DNA from: Blastobasis lacticolella
Taxonomy: Eukaryota > Arthropoda > Insecta > Lepidoptera > Blastobasidae
Direction of reading: 5' to 3'
Assembly: GCA_905147135.1 (NCBI GenBank)
Contig: LR990061.1
Coordinates: 4,750,026-4,814,025, forward strand
Length of the DNA stretch: 64,000 nt
The number at the start of each line of letters is the position of its first letter. Position 1 is the first letter of the stretch. The translations under genes were made by a program, and so were the position numbers. Under the pieces are notes generated by a model that saw only the letters and a program-made list of their open reading frames with translations, was not told the origin of the DNA and made no database searches. This document shows, one piece after another, positions 1 through 13,000 of the stretch.

Positions 1-1506
1 ACCAGTAGCAAATTTATCATCTTTGGCTAAATTGTACGAGTCTATTCTGTACGAACACATTTCTTCCCAGGTCAAGCCTTTCTTGAGTGACACCCAACAC
101 GGGTTCAGATCCAAACGCTCTGTTAATACCAACCTACTAACCTTGGTTGACCTTGTCTCTGACCATCTCGATAGGGGTGTTCAGGTGGATGTGGTCTATT
201 TCGACTTTCAAAAGGCTTTTGACCGGGTTGACAATGACATTCTGTTGGGTAAGCTGGGTGCCATTGGTTTTTCACCTACTCTACTGAAACTCTTTGCAAG
301 TTACCTGCGCGATAGACAACAGTACGTCCGACATGGCTGTTATGTCTCAGATCCATACCACACGCGGTCTGGGGTCAGTCAGGGCTCAGTATTAGGTCCG
401 CTCTTGTTTGGTATTATGGTGAACGACCTCGACTTGGTTCTCCAATCTTCTTGGAGCTTACTATATGCCGACGACCTAAAACTAATTCGCGGAGTGACTG
501 AGATGTCTGACTGCAACTCGCTGCAATTAGACATTGATGCGGTATATGCGTGGAGTGTGGAGAATGGACTTCTCTTTAATCCAGATAAGTGCCATGTAAT
601 GACCTTCAGTCGATCAAAGAGTCCCTTGCTGGCTCAGTACACCCTGGGCACAAATGAAATTACTCGTGTTAATGCAGTTAAGGACTTGGGAGTCGTTTTT
701 GATCCAACTCTCAACTTCCATGATCACATGAAGAAACTCGCAGCTGAGTGTTCTAAAAGACTAGGGTTCGTAATAAGGAATTCCCGCGAATTTAGCGATC
801 CTAACGTGATAAAACTCATATACTCGGCGCTGGTGCGGAGCAAACTCGAATCGGCATCGATTATTTGGAACCCATATGAGAGTTCTTACGCCTTACTTCT
901 GGAGAAAATACAAAAAACATTTTTACGTTTTCTCTATAAAAAAATTTATGGATACTATCCCTTTTTGTACCCCACTAAGTTCTTGCTAGGTACTCTTGGC
1001 TTCAACTCTCTGGAAGTAAGGCGTAACTTCAGCTTACTCGTTGAGGTGTGTCGTATCTTGCGTGGCGAGGCGGACTGTCCTGCACTTGTCTCGCAAGTTG
1101 TAAGACTGGATGTCCCGATTAAGCCGAGGATGCAACTGAGAGCACGTCCAGGTAAACTCCTCGCGACTCCGGCCTCGCGGACCGTGGCACGTGCGCGCTC
1201 TCCCCTTCTTCGCGGCATGGACATGCTTAACGCTTTTCAGGCATCAGCACCAGAGTGTGACATATTTGTGAGTCGATGTATGGAAGCGCGAAATGCATGT
1301 CTGAGGTTTAGTGAGTTGATGGATGAGTGAGTGTGTGTATCTTAATTCTTTAATTTGATTATGTATTTAATTTTGTTTTAATTTAATGATGTTCTTAAGT
1401 TTTTAATTTAATATTTTGTATTTTATTGATATTTGCAGTGTATTAGTAATTTGTAAGTACTGTAACGCTGTAAATTTATGCTAAATAAATAAATAAATAA
1501 ATAAAT
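1..1506 (+). mobile_element. Jockey-clade non-LTR retrotransposon, 3' part, cut by window edge
   Basis: The reverse transcriptase frame (2-1330) is followed by about 175 bp of AT-rich 3' UTR and a terminal run of TAAA-type repeats (about 1483-1505), the usual 3' end of a LINE inserted by target-primed reverse transcription. The element runs in from the left of the window, so ORF1, the endonuclease and the 5' end cannot be seen. The near-intact coding frame suggests a fairly recent insertion. Confidence 0.85.
2..1330 (+). CDS. Reverse transcriptase of a Jockey-like LINE (C-terminal part)
   Basis: Copies LINE RNA into DNA at the target site. The frame is open from base 2 to a TGA at 1328-1330, about 442 residues, with no internal stop. 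RT blocks appear in order: HGFRS near residue 33, catalytic motif A YFDFQKAFDRV near 66-76, motif B SGVSQGSVLGPLL near 123-135, catalytic YADD near 155-158, then a NPDKC block. The tail with KLESASIIWNP and many basic residues is typical of jockey-type ORF2 C-termini. The N-terminal endonuclease and first RT blocks lie left of the window. Opposite-strand frames here are shadows. The clade is inferred from motif wording, not from a search. Confidence 0.85.
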   Translation, partial: PVANLSSLAKLYESILYEHISSQVKPFLSDTQHGFRSKRSVNTNLLTLVDLVSDHLDRGVQVDVVYFDFQKAFDRVDNDILLGKLGAIGFSPTLLKLFASYLRDRQQYVRHGCYVSDPYHTRSGVSQGSVLGPLLFGIMVNDLDLVLQSSWSLLYADDLKLIRGVTEMSDCNSLQLDIDAVYAWSVENGLLFNPDKCHVMTFSRSKSPLLAQYTLGTNEITRVNAVKDLGVVFDPTLNFHDHMKKLAAECSKRLGFVIRNSREFSDPNVIKLIYSALVRSKLESASIIWNPYESSYALLLEKIQKTFLRFLYKKIYGYYPFLYPTKFLLGTLGFNSLEVRRNFSLLVEVCRILRGEADCPALVSQVVRLDVPIKPRMQLRARPGKLLATPASRTVARARSPLLRGMDMLNAFQASAPECDIFVSRCMEARNACLRFSELMDE

Positions 1507-2500
1507 TATCAACACATTTTTAAATATATTCGCTAAGTGGACAGCAATAACATCAATTGCAGAGCTAATCATTTTAGCTGACATACCATCAATGTTGGCA
1601 GTCGCTTTCATTATATGCTAATAAAATCCTTAATTATATCTAGAGGTGTTACATATTCGAACTTAAAATCTATGACGCACTCCGGTACATTCTGTTTCAG
1701 TAAGGATTCGGTGAGAGCAAGAGATGCATTTTTGATTTTGTAACCGACACTGGAATATCTGTAAAAAAATCTTTGAAAGCCTCCGCATTTTTCGAGTTTT
1801 TGGTAACAACATTATCATGATTTTTAAATTGTATTTTGTATCGCATGGGTTGAATTTTCCAGTTTCACTATTTATTATCTACCATGTGGATTTTACTGTG
1901 GATCTGTGCTATTTTTTATTTTGTTATTAATATTATACGATTTAGCTGTAGCACAAACGCGTTTAAATAACTTCGAATAATGGTTAATATAGTCAGCACA
2001 TTTTACGATATTATTATACGCTCGTTCTGCATAGAGCTCATATAATTTGTTTCAACTTTTATGTATTCCTGCTGTCACCGAATGGCTAAACATAAGTTAG
2101 CTTTTTATTGCCTTCACCTTTGGTTTGAATAGACTATTACTTTCAGTTTTTGTCATGTGTAAAACTGTTATATTCATTTGTAATATCACAATTCTTTAAT
2201 TTAGATGATTTATCTATAATACTATTCTTAAATTTATTGAGACGTTTTTATTAATTGGTACAAATTTAATAGTATATTTTGTCTCTTTCCTCATTAACAT
2301 AATACACAGCTAATTGACCAGAATGATCAGATTTTAGTTTGTTTATTACAGACTGGCTACATATCACAATCACAAAACTATATATCACAAACGATGTTGT
2401 CTATAATCTATCCAAACTGGCTTGGTTCAGGAAATTATGTATTTAAATGGATAATGTGCAGCAATATTCGTTGAAATTCACATTCTATGTATTTCTTGTA
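1507..2500. other. AT-rich DNA without a recognisable gene
   Basis: About 1 kb of very AT-rich sequence between the LINE tail and the next repeat. No exon with splice sites, no long frame and no clear inverted repeat was seen. It could be intronic to the ABC transporter gene, whose earlier exons must lie further left. Confidence 0.5.
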
Positions 2501-2504
2501 TAAT

Positions 2505-3246
2505 ACTTTTTTAGACCAAATATAGTATTTTCGGGTTTAGAAGCCATAAAAATATAGTAGGTAGAGAATTAATCAAAAAATATATAGTAGGTTTTTTAAA
2601 TAAGATGTACGTGCCTATATTATTTCTTAAATGTATATTTTCTGCTACTCAAGATCGTTCTGAAATATTCGATTTGCATCACGAAAATTTTTCTTTTGAG
2701 GATCTTATGGACGCGTTCCATTTTGCGGTAAGTGGTAATGTTGTGCTAATGAGCAGTTTTCCAATAGGTATCTAAAGCATTCCTAAACACTCACTAGATG
2801 GCGTCCCGACAATTTTGGTAATTGATAATCGCTTAAAATAGGTTCATAGCAAAAAGGATATAAACACTAGGTACGTTGTATCTGATAATATTGTATTTGT
2901 CAATAGTTTTTAACCATTTTAGAGGTTGTAATAATAATGGACAATAGTGCCAACTTCAATAAATATTTCCTTTACATTTCGTTCAATCTTTAACAGTTAT
3001 GTTTATATTAATAAACATTTTATTTTTAAGTTTAGTATTAATTGGCTGCATGAAAACACTGCCACCATCATACAGATTGTAGGAGCGCCATCTACTGATG
3101 CTTTTTGAAACTAACTATCAATACCTACTGGAAAACTCCTCATTAAATATAGTATTTTCGCCTACTATATTTAAATTTTTAATTTATAGTAGGTAGACTC
3201 CTAATATAGTAGGATACTATATTATATAGTAGGGTTGGCAACCCTA
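2505..3246 (+). mobile_element. Small TIR element, AGGGTTGGCAACCCT family, copy 1 (interrupted)
   Basis: Starts with TAGACCAAATATAGTATT and ends with AGTAGGGTTGGCAACCCTA. The same two ends and the interior recur at 61447-62050; the right end recurs at 59642-59692. The copy lacks the outermost left terminus present at 61447. It is interrupted by a 391-bp insertion (2751-3141) absent from the copy at 61447-62050. No coding capacity. The complete copy carries TA at both ends, which suggests a Tc1/mariner-type mobiliser. Confidence 0.65.
2751..3141 (+). mobile_element. 391-bp insertion with short inverted ends
   Basis: The related copy near 61970 reads straight through TTGTGCTAATTAAATATAG. Here the same sequence is split after GTGCTAAT and resumes at ATTAAATATAG. 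The insert begins GAGCAGTTTTCCAATAGGTA and ends ATACCTACTGGAAAACTCCTC-like, so its ends are inverted repeats of about 20 bp. It is non-coding. A sequence resembling its right end (TGAAAACTGCTCATTGAAT) occurs near 63921, suggesting another copy. Confidence 0.6.
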
Positions 3247-3743
3247 AGCGTGATTGATACAGCAAGTCGTGATTTTGGGCATTGTTTGTTCACCAAATAA
3301 GATCATAGACAAGTAGATGTAGTACTTGTTATACTGGTAGGCTCTACAAATATTATGACATTTAAATAATATGATTAGCCTTTAATTAATTTTAAAATCT
3401 CCACAAACAACATTATAATTAAAATTGCTAACTTTAATAAGAGCTTCATTCATAGTTTTTTCGAACAAATCAAATGATGAAGCTGGAGATTGGACACGAG
3501 ACACGCTCATTACAATAAGTCGGTCAAGTTCTATACAGGCAATTTCAGCAATTCGTTCAATAGGCACCTTAACATTATCACAGCGTTCTGGTAATTTTGG
3601 AATCCGTGCAGTCGTTTAGTAATACGATATTTATTTCTATTTATTCTATTCAATATTTAATGTGGTTACTTAGTTGAAGTGTGATGACTAGTATAGCATT
3701 GAGAGTACCAATCTACCCATTATCCCACCTTTAACTATTTCTG

Positions 3744-3800
3744 CCGCCAAGCAACAATGTTTGCATTGTTGTTTTCCGGTTTAATGAATAAGGCTAAGGC
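3744..3800. repeat. Short dispersed repeat (CCGCCAAGCAACAATG motif)
   Basis: The string CTGCCGCCAAGCAACAA with a following TTTGCATTGTTG recurs at about 12807-12850 and, inverted, at 17540-17570, with a weaker relative at 14370-14420. It probably is the 3' end of a LINE or SINE. Boundaries are not resolved. Confidence 0.45.
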
Positions 3801-3934
3801 CAGCGCCACTACAGTAACATAAAGAATTATAAAAGTTTTCCTCAAATCTCACTGCTAAATAATAGTAGGGTAGGCTTAAGTACAGCAGTGGACAGTTATA
3901 GGATGCTGAAGTAAAAAAAAACTTTTTTTTCCAG

Positions 3935-4025
3935 AATCTGGGAGTTCCTGGCGGAGCTTGCGAGGGGAGGCACCACCGTCATCATCACCACGCACTACAT
4001 CGACGAGACCAAGCAAGCGCATAAG
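3935..4025 (+). CDS. ABCH exon a: end of Walker B region and H-loop
   Basis: Encodes IWEFLAELARGGTTVIITTH followed by YIDETKQAHK. The switch histidine of the ABC ATPase lies in TTHYIDE. A polypyrimidine run and CAG precede it; the donor is AAG/GTGATC. The first base completes a codon begun in the previous exon. A LINE fragment begins only about 20 bases after the donor. Confidence 0.9.
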
Positions 4026-7000
4026 GTGATCACTAATGCCCGTTTTTTGTCGTGGATCTTCCAGCTACCCGCGCGAGCCGCTTTGGTTTAACCTTTATCA
4101 TGCGTACAGCTAAGGCATGGAACACGTTGCCTGCGTGTGTATTCCCTGATCATTATAATCTGGACGCCTTTAAGGCTAGAGTGAATAGGCTGTTCCTAAA
4201 CAGGCATGCTCCATCTTCGGCCGCATCGTCACTGACCACCAGGTGTGATCGCGGTCAAATCGGACTTTCCTGCAGCAGTATTCCCGAGACATTGGAATAT
4301 TAGGAAACGAGCCTGCATATTTCTCAACTTCCCTTCATGCTTATTACCCTCAACAGGAGTTGCATTATCGACGCCATTCAGCTCGTCCGCCTGAATATAA
4401 ACATTACACAAACTCCCGCATTGACGATAATACAACTCCCATTTATTGTCCATCGTTGCGTGTTTTAAGATCATTTTGTAAAACAGCCTTGACTGCTATT
4501 GTGCGCATCTCATAACATTTTTCCGTTCATGTCGCAACTAGGTAGTTTCGTCATCAACTTAGTATAGACAATTACACGTTTATAGTAATAGATTATAGTA
4601 ATAGACAGTTCTTAGTTCTTACCTAAGACTCCTGTTCTCCATTTCTAGGTTAAAGGATGTCCTAGCCTAGGGCAGGATGGTCAGACTGCGACTATATAGA
4701 ATATCAAATGTGATGGCAGTCTATTATTGTAATATTACACCAGATTATTAGTAATATTATAAATGCGAAAGCTTATAATGTTTTGCTGAAATGGATTTTT
4801 ATGAAGTATTAGAGCTAACACCCCAAAATAACACATAAGTTACAATAAGAATTCAGTGTGGCTACCGCGGGAACGGATCGGGGAAACGCTATAACCGAAT
4901 TTAACGCGGACAAAGTAGAGCAAAAGCTAGTCAATTATAAAAAAGCAATAGTTGAAGTGTTTCATTGGCAAAAAACGGAACGAAGCGAAAAATCAAAAAT
5001 GACCGTGACTGACGCGTCAATTTATAATTTGTCTTCTGTATTAGTGTTTCTAAGCGTCTCTAGCGTCACATTAGTTCCTTTTTACGCCATTAGTTTCGTC
5101 TTATTATATTATTGAAACGTACTTGATCCCGGTATTTCTAAGATGCGGTTACAACTGGCCTTAATGTTGCGTATAAAATTTATGCAGCTAATTACCTCTT
5201 ATTTCCATCACAATGGTGATCTTAGCTAACCGATTGGTTTCTGATTGTTTCCGATAGTTGCGAATGAACGTAGAGTCAGGTTAATAAACTTGATGGTAAG
5301 AATGGAGATTCAATAAGGTATCAGTTAATGTATCTTTATACCTTAGATGTCACCAATGTCCCTACTGCATGGCATAGTATCTGTGTGCGAAAACTTCACG
5401 TATGTATAGAGATCTTCGTCTACAGTGCATCATCTTGGCGTTAATATCCCGGCTGTGCTCTCGCGCACTAGGGCCCGAGGTCCCCCTTGATTGATCCAGG
5501 GTTTGGCAGATCAAGTAATGAAAGTGGAGGGACTGCCATCTGATCTCCGTGACACTGCTACCGGGGGAACCTGAATAGATTAGCTCTAGGTTACCCATTC
5601 AGTCATCACGATGTTTTCCCTCACCGTAAGAGCATTGGTTAGTGTTGAACTACCACAGAAAACATTCGATACCTTGCCAAAGGGATGAGGATCCTTCCCA
5701 AATTCCCTTATCACGATTATTGGTCCTTATTGGCCCTTGGCGTGTGGTACAGTACCTAAAGTATTGATCTTAGCTGTATTTTGGTTATTTATTGATGCTA
5801 TTGCATTGCAAGGGAAAATCTGTGTTATTGCTTTGAGACGTGCAACTGAATCATCCTTAAAAAAAGCTATTTCCTGGACGAGTTTACCTACATACAATAT
5901 TGAACTTTTCAACTTTTTCTCAGATAGGAATGCTTCGCGACGGCCAACTTCTGGCGGAGGATTCTCCGGAAGAGATCCTGCGGAAGTTCGACTGCGACAC
6001 CCTGGAAGACGCTTTCCTGAAGCTGGCGCTAAGGCAGCACGAGCTACCCAGGAGGCGGTCGAGTGAGTAACTCACACTGTTCGGAAACGTTACTATGAGG
6101 TCTCGAAGTGCGCGCGAACGTACAGGGTTACTGACTATACTTGTGGCGATCGGTACTGTAAGGGATTGACAATAAAACGTCGAATTATAGTGAAAAATTT
6201 GTACCTAACATGAAAGTGTCATTACAAGGTTAGGAGTGCGCTCCACGCAAAATTGCTAGAGAAACTGAAAACTATAACCAAAAATATCAAAACTTTTCTC
6301 GACACACCTTCATCTGTCAATTTTTATTTATTAGTTCTGAATTCTATCACAAGATGGCATTAGGGGTACATGGAATGTTTTCAATATATAAAACAGCAGT
6401 GTAATAATCGTAAATTAAAATAGCTTTATGCAACTAAATTATACCTAAAAGGTTTGACAAAACATAAAATAAATTAGAAGCAAATGCTTACAGGTCCAAA
6501 TTAACGAAATTGACCAATCATAGAGCCGGATTGCACGCAATGTAGACGGACACTGTGAGAACGTATAGTAACGCTACTTTAATTAGACAAGTATTGTTTG
6601 TGAATATGATGGGTGTTATTAACTTCGTGGCCCATTTTTTTATCCCGCTCCCCTCCCCCACGGTGACCATAGGCGTAGGAAGAGGGAGGGGCCGGATGGG
6701 CCGTGCCCACCCCAGAATGGTCTGGTGCCCACCCCAAGATGTACCCATTTAATCAGGCTGATTCGTGTTTACTGACTGTACATTATCGATCATCGACTTG
6801 GCTTCATCGGCCACCTCAGGGGCCAGGCCGCCCCTGGAAAATAGCCCTAGAAAAGCCAATAAAGGTGACCATCCGAAGTATATGCCAAGACCACCTCCCT
6901 CTAGTTTTCATGTAGTAATTCACTAGTATGGGTTTAACTCATGTTTAAAACAGAATTTTTTTTAAAAGAGGAATTTCGCTTCAGAGGCGGGCATCGCATT

Positions 7001-10000
7001 GGTATTGCTGATGTCCATAGGCGGCGGTGACCACTTTCCATCAGGTGGCCCGCTTGCCTGTTTGTCTGCCGTATAACATAAATAAAAAAAATACAAAGAA
7101 CATACCTTGTATGTTTGCAATAGCACGAAATATACACAAAGACCTAAAACCCTTCCCCGCCCCTGTAACCAAGCATGGTATCTTAGTCCCCTTCCCGTCT
7201 TCGTAAAACTTATTCGCGTCACGATAAATTATGGATAACACGAATCGTTCGCAATTTCAGTAGATTTTCCCAGATATATTACAAGTATTATTATCTACGG
7301 GTACATTGCTTCCGCACAAAAGCCGCCGCGTCATTAAATAGTTATTATATTTCGAGCAGTCTCTAGACCTAATGTCCACAGCTCACTGTCATTACCATCT
7401 TATTTAAGTAGCCTCTAAAAACGGCAATTTGAACAATTTTATGGGATTTAAATCACATTATTTGCTCGTGTCTGTAGCACGCGTGTGAGTAAATACTGAG
7501 ATGTTTGACTAATATGAGATGTATGATCCAAAAAGGACTTATGTATTTGTTCAAGTCATAAAAGTAGGTTACCAATCAGGTAGCTAGTTAGATTTTATGG
7601 GCGACAGTTGCCGCTTTCCATTAGGTGGGTTGCCTGCTCGTTGTTATCCTGTCAAAATTCATTTGATCCCCTGACGTAAAAAGAGGGGTGTTCTAAGTTT
7701 AACATGTGTATCTGTGGCTTTGTGTATGTCTGTTTTATCGTAGCACCCGAACGGATGGACCGATTTGAATGCGGTTTTCTTTATTTAAAAGCCAGTTTAA
7801 TCGATATAGTTGATAGTAGGTGGATAGTAGGTACGTTAGATATACAGTGCATTTGCGCTTTGCGTGCACCTGCTTTTCAATCAAAATATTATGGCTTAGC
7901 AGCCGCGAGCTACTTGGTGATATTTGGTGTTATTGAACTGTTTAATTCAACTGTTGTATAGGATGCTTTTTTAAAGATCTTGGTTTTTTTTCGTATCGAA
8001 CTTATCATAGAATTACATGGCGTTTTATGTTTGAATGTGACATGACCGATGTGGTAAATCTTCACAATAACTTACTGAATGTTGCAATCCATATGTTGCA
8101 ATCCATCGTCTTTGCTTTATCGGCCTAGCCAAAGAACATAATCTAATTAATACAATCTCGGTGACCAACTTAAAAAATTAATAAAATATACATAATTTTG
8201 TTTAGCGGTGAAGTACACTTTTCGTTAAACATATTCAAACATAAATGGCATATAAATATCTTTTCATTATCGTTTCACTGATGGCAGACTAGCAGGGGAG
8301 AGATCTATCCGAAAGAATTTTCGGGATAATTTTATCATATTTCTTTGTTATATTTCAATTTAAAAACAACGTTAAAAAATCATCCTTTATAAGCTTGTTT
8401 GATCACATAGCCCGTATGGAACGATCCACTGTTGGACTTTGACCAACTGTATTTGATCATAGGTAGATAGATAGTTCGTGACTTGCAAATATGACCGCTT
8501 GATCTCGAGTGGTCCAATTTGCTCTATTGTCAATTTGTTCTATAAGGAATTATAGATAAGAGTGTGTAATACTGTAATATCTATTCAGAGTTTCAGATAT
8601 TTACTTTAATGAACCCCTGACGATAAAAAGAGGGGCATTTATGTATCGGTGTTCTGACGGACGACCTAAGTGGTTCAGTTGGTTAACATACCGGTCTGCC
8701 ATGCAGAAGTCGAGAGCTCGATTCTCGCCCAAGCAGAAATTAAAATTATGAATTTCAGTTTTTGTTACGCGTCTGAGTGTTATATATATGTATAATAAGT
8801 CTGTAGGTATTTAAAAAGTATATAGTTAGTTTATCATTTGTCTACCACCTACACAAGCTTCGCTTACTTTGGGGCTAGATGGCGCTGAGTGAATCATCAT
8901 ATTTATACATATACATATTTTGTCAGTACATTTATATATTTACAGGTGAGTCTGTCTGTGTTATCGTAGCTCTTAAACAGATAAACCGATTTCGTTGCAG
9001 GTTTGTTTATTTGAAAGCCATTTCAATCGAGATGGTTCTTTGCTTCATTAAAATCGATTCAGTAGTTTAGAAAATATTAGAATGTATGTATGTATGCTTT
9101 GTCGGGGATTTTCCGACGTTATCCTATCGGCTAGGTTAGGTCGGCGAGTATACCTATCCACAAACTAACCCTCAACTACCTCCAGCCCTAACAGGGTCCC
9201 CGGACGTGATCCCAGAGAGCCGAATCCCAGCGGTGGACAGCCGGTACCAGTCCAGCGAGTCGTTCAACGTCGTCACCAGCAGCACTGACGTAAGATACAT
9301 ACTAACAGATATTGTACACACCCATGCTTCCCACAGGGGTAAGCAGACAATCAAGTTATTGAACTTCATAGCTACCAAGTATTTTAATACCTTCTACTCA
9401 GGTCTCTTTCCCACTGGGCTCACTGGACACGTGCCCAGGGGCAACCGTTATTTCTGCCAGATCACCAAACGATAACTGATATTTATTACCGACAACATAT
9501 TAATTTCAAAAAAATTAAACGGCTTTTCATTCATTAGTCTAACTGACTACGAGACTTGCTTATTAGTTGTGACATGGGCGAAACTACTCTACTCTCGCCC
9601 AAAAATCAGGCTTTTCAATTTCAGTATGTTTAGATAAAAGAGACTGGACGGAATGCATAATAATTCATAATTCATTTATTCATTCGCTCTCTAATGGTTA
9701 CATTGGTGTTAATACAATTATTTGATCACATTAGTTGCCTTTCTAAGGCTTAGCGAGTTACATAATTATATGTCAATCTAATTGAGATGAAATGTGTCTA
9801 ATTCTAACAATTAATATACAAAATAAACCGAAATAATCAAATATGTTAATAAAATGTCAATGATCTACAAACTAATTATTGAATATGTCAAACAACGAAA
9901 TTAACAAATGCCAATTACTACCAAACAATTTCAATTAGGTACTTAAATTAAATTTTCGTGTCAGATAAATAATCATTCACTGAATAGTAACATCGTTCCA

Positions 10001-13000
10001 TCAAAAAATTCTTTAATTGTCTCTTAAATTCGCTAAAAGTTTCGGCATCTCGAATGCCATAGTCCCTTGGACCCCATATGTACACAGTAAATCAACGTGT
10101 GCACAGACTTGATACACTTTTTCCCTTCAGGTTTTAACCAAAAAGGAGAAACCGTCAAGCACGGAAAGCAGAGGGCCGAGCAAGTCCAAGGCGCGGTATA
10201 ACGCCGTCTTCATCAAGAGTCTGCAGCAGTTTTCCAGGCATCCCGGGTAAGGTACCATGCTAATAAAGCTAGTGATAAAGAAGCCTTTTTGTAGATTATT
10301 AGTGGGATTACTCTGGGGTACTTATATTATTATTATACTAGTTTTTGACCACGATTTCATCTTTTTTAATTCGGTTATATTTTCCGAACTCGTTTCCGTG
10401 GGAAAAAGCATTAAATTTGGAGATAAATTATACCCTATTTGCAAGTCTAGATTATAAGCTATATTACTTAATGTTTTAAACTATCGCAGTTATGATCACA
10501 CATTTTAAAGGTATGTCCCGGGTTTTCTACCGCGTACCTTTATTCACGAATAGCCTGATATTTCATTGCATGCATCATAATGTCTCCCAGAACATACCTT
10601 TAAAATGAAGTATATTACTGCAAAATTTCATCAAAATCCGTAACAGTTTTTTCTTGAAAGAGTAAATAATAAAATAAAGTAGAAAATAAAAAAAATTTGG
10701 CACTGTGTTATGCTTTCATAATGGAACTCCTTATATTATAGATTAAAACACTTAAAATGTAAACATTGCCAGAAGATGATGTCCGAAATCAGTTTCAATT
10801 AAACGTTTATAAAAATAATTAAAAATATATATAGCGGAACTAGTGTATTTTTAATCTATTGTTGTACGTGATATGTGTAGCCTTTTTGATAATTAATTCC
10901 CAAACATTGGTCCCCAGCGGGCTGATATTCTCGATCCTGTTCCCCATCATCGAGGTGGTGGCGTTCTTCGCGGCCGTCGGCCACGACCCGCGCGACATGA
11001 AGCTGGCCGTCGTCAACGAGGAAGCCGCTTTTTCACCTTGTAAGTTTTTTTAAGCTCCGACGAAAGAAGGGGGAGTGTTATTAGTTTGACATTGTATCTG
11101 TAGCTCTATCGGTGTGTGTATCATTGCTCCCGAACGAATAAATCGATTTCGAGATTTTTGTGAAAGCGAGATTAATCGACCCCCGACGAAAGACGATGGG
11201 TGTTATATGTTTGACGTTGTATCTGTGGCTCTCTCTGTGTGTTTATTTTTCTGACACCCGAATGGATGGACCGATTTCGAAGCGGTTCTCTTTGCTTGAC
11301 AGCGAGTTTAATCGAGATGATTGTTATCTTCGTTTCATTAAGATCGGTTAAGTAGTTTGGGAAATATTGAAGTATATAACGCCGGGGGGATATCTGACGT
11401 TTTTCTGTCGGTTATCTTCGGTTGTTATAAATAAAATAAATAAATAAATATTCGTGGACAAATTCACACAGCGCCATCTAGCCCCAAACTAAGCAAAGCT
11501 TGTACTATGGGTGCTAGATAACTGATATACTACTTAAATACTTTTTAAATACATACTTATTATAGTTCTATGTATAATAAGTATGTACCCAGACCCGTAA
11601 TAGAAATTAAAATTAATAATTTCATATTCTGCCCGGTCGGAAATCGAACCCGGGACTTCTTGCGTGGCAGACATCAGGTGGCTTTGTCTGTTTGTCTACC
11701 GATTATTAATGATAACGACCTGAGTGGTTCAATGGTCAACATGCCTGTCTGCCATGCAAGAGGCCCCGGGCTCGATTCCCGTCCGGGCAGAAATTGAAAT
11801 GATGAATTTTAATTTCTGTTACGGGTCTGGGTGTTATATGTATAATAAGTATGTATTAAAAAAAAAAGTAGTTAAGTAGTATATCAGTTATCTAGCACCC
11901 ATAGTACAAGCTTTGCTTAGTTTGGGGCTAGATGGCGCTGTGTAAATTTGTCCACGAATATATTTTTTTTTACTATAATGACTATAATGAACACCTTTCC
12001 CTCTGGCTATTTCAGATGGACTAGACATTTGCAACAACAAGAGTTTGAAAGTAATCACGTTATTGGACGACGACACTTGCCACCAGTACATGATGAGTTG
12101 CTGGTTCCTTGAGGAATTAGAGAAGAGAAACATACACCAGGTATGGCCGATACAAATATAAATATTAACTTTTAAGGTTTTAGTTATTTGTTAAGGTTTT
12201 GTAAATATATTTTTTGTACCTTTTACTATCTATACATATAGGTAGCGCTTTGTAACAATAAAAGAATTTTAAACCATTATAAAATAATGATATTGTTACC
12301 TTAACTATCCTATTTATTGTTGTCTTGGTAAGAAGCACCGGTCGATTTTCTACTGAGTGAATTGAATTGACATTCAGGGTCCAGTAGGCAAACTACGAAA
12401 CGCTGTTGCCAACAATTCTCTGATTTCAATTATTGAAACTGTTACTTTGCGATTACGTATTATCGATTTTATAGTTTCAGTTTATTGCAATGGACTTTTT
12501 TTAGCAACTGAACCCATCGGTCGGAATCGCAAAAGTAACAATTTCAATAATTGAAATCAGAGAATTGTTGGCAACAGCGTTACGTAATTAGCCTATCGAT
12601 CATGTCCAGTTGATCAACGGTCGGGAGAGTGAAGTGACAAAGTGAGTTTATGCCTCAAAAGTGGGCTCTTAGTGATAATAACATAATCAGAATCAGAAAA
12701 AGAAAATAGGCATTTCCTAGTTAAACATAATTCGCTTTAAACACAAGCTAAGATCATGGTCATGGTCAACAGCAAACCCAAACAGCCAATACAATTAATA
12801 TCTATTTCTGCCGCCAAGCAACAACGTTTGCATTGTTGTGATTTGGTTTGAAGAATAATGTAACCAGCGCAATTACAGACATGAGGCATTTCATCTTAGT
12901 CCTCACAGTGAGGTTCTGCATTTTTGTTGCCAACCACCAATAACCAACTAAACCAATTTGTACCTATGACGCATTACCCTGCTTCCTTATTATGTAGTTA

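Noticed and set aside
4858..5115. 85-residue + strand frame in the first visible intron
   Set aside because: Starts with a non-ATG codon, lacks splice sites and motifs, and lies between two firm exons of the ABC gene in an incompatible arrangement.
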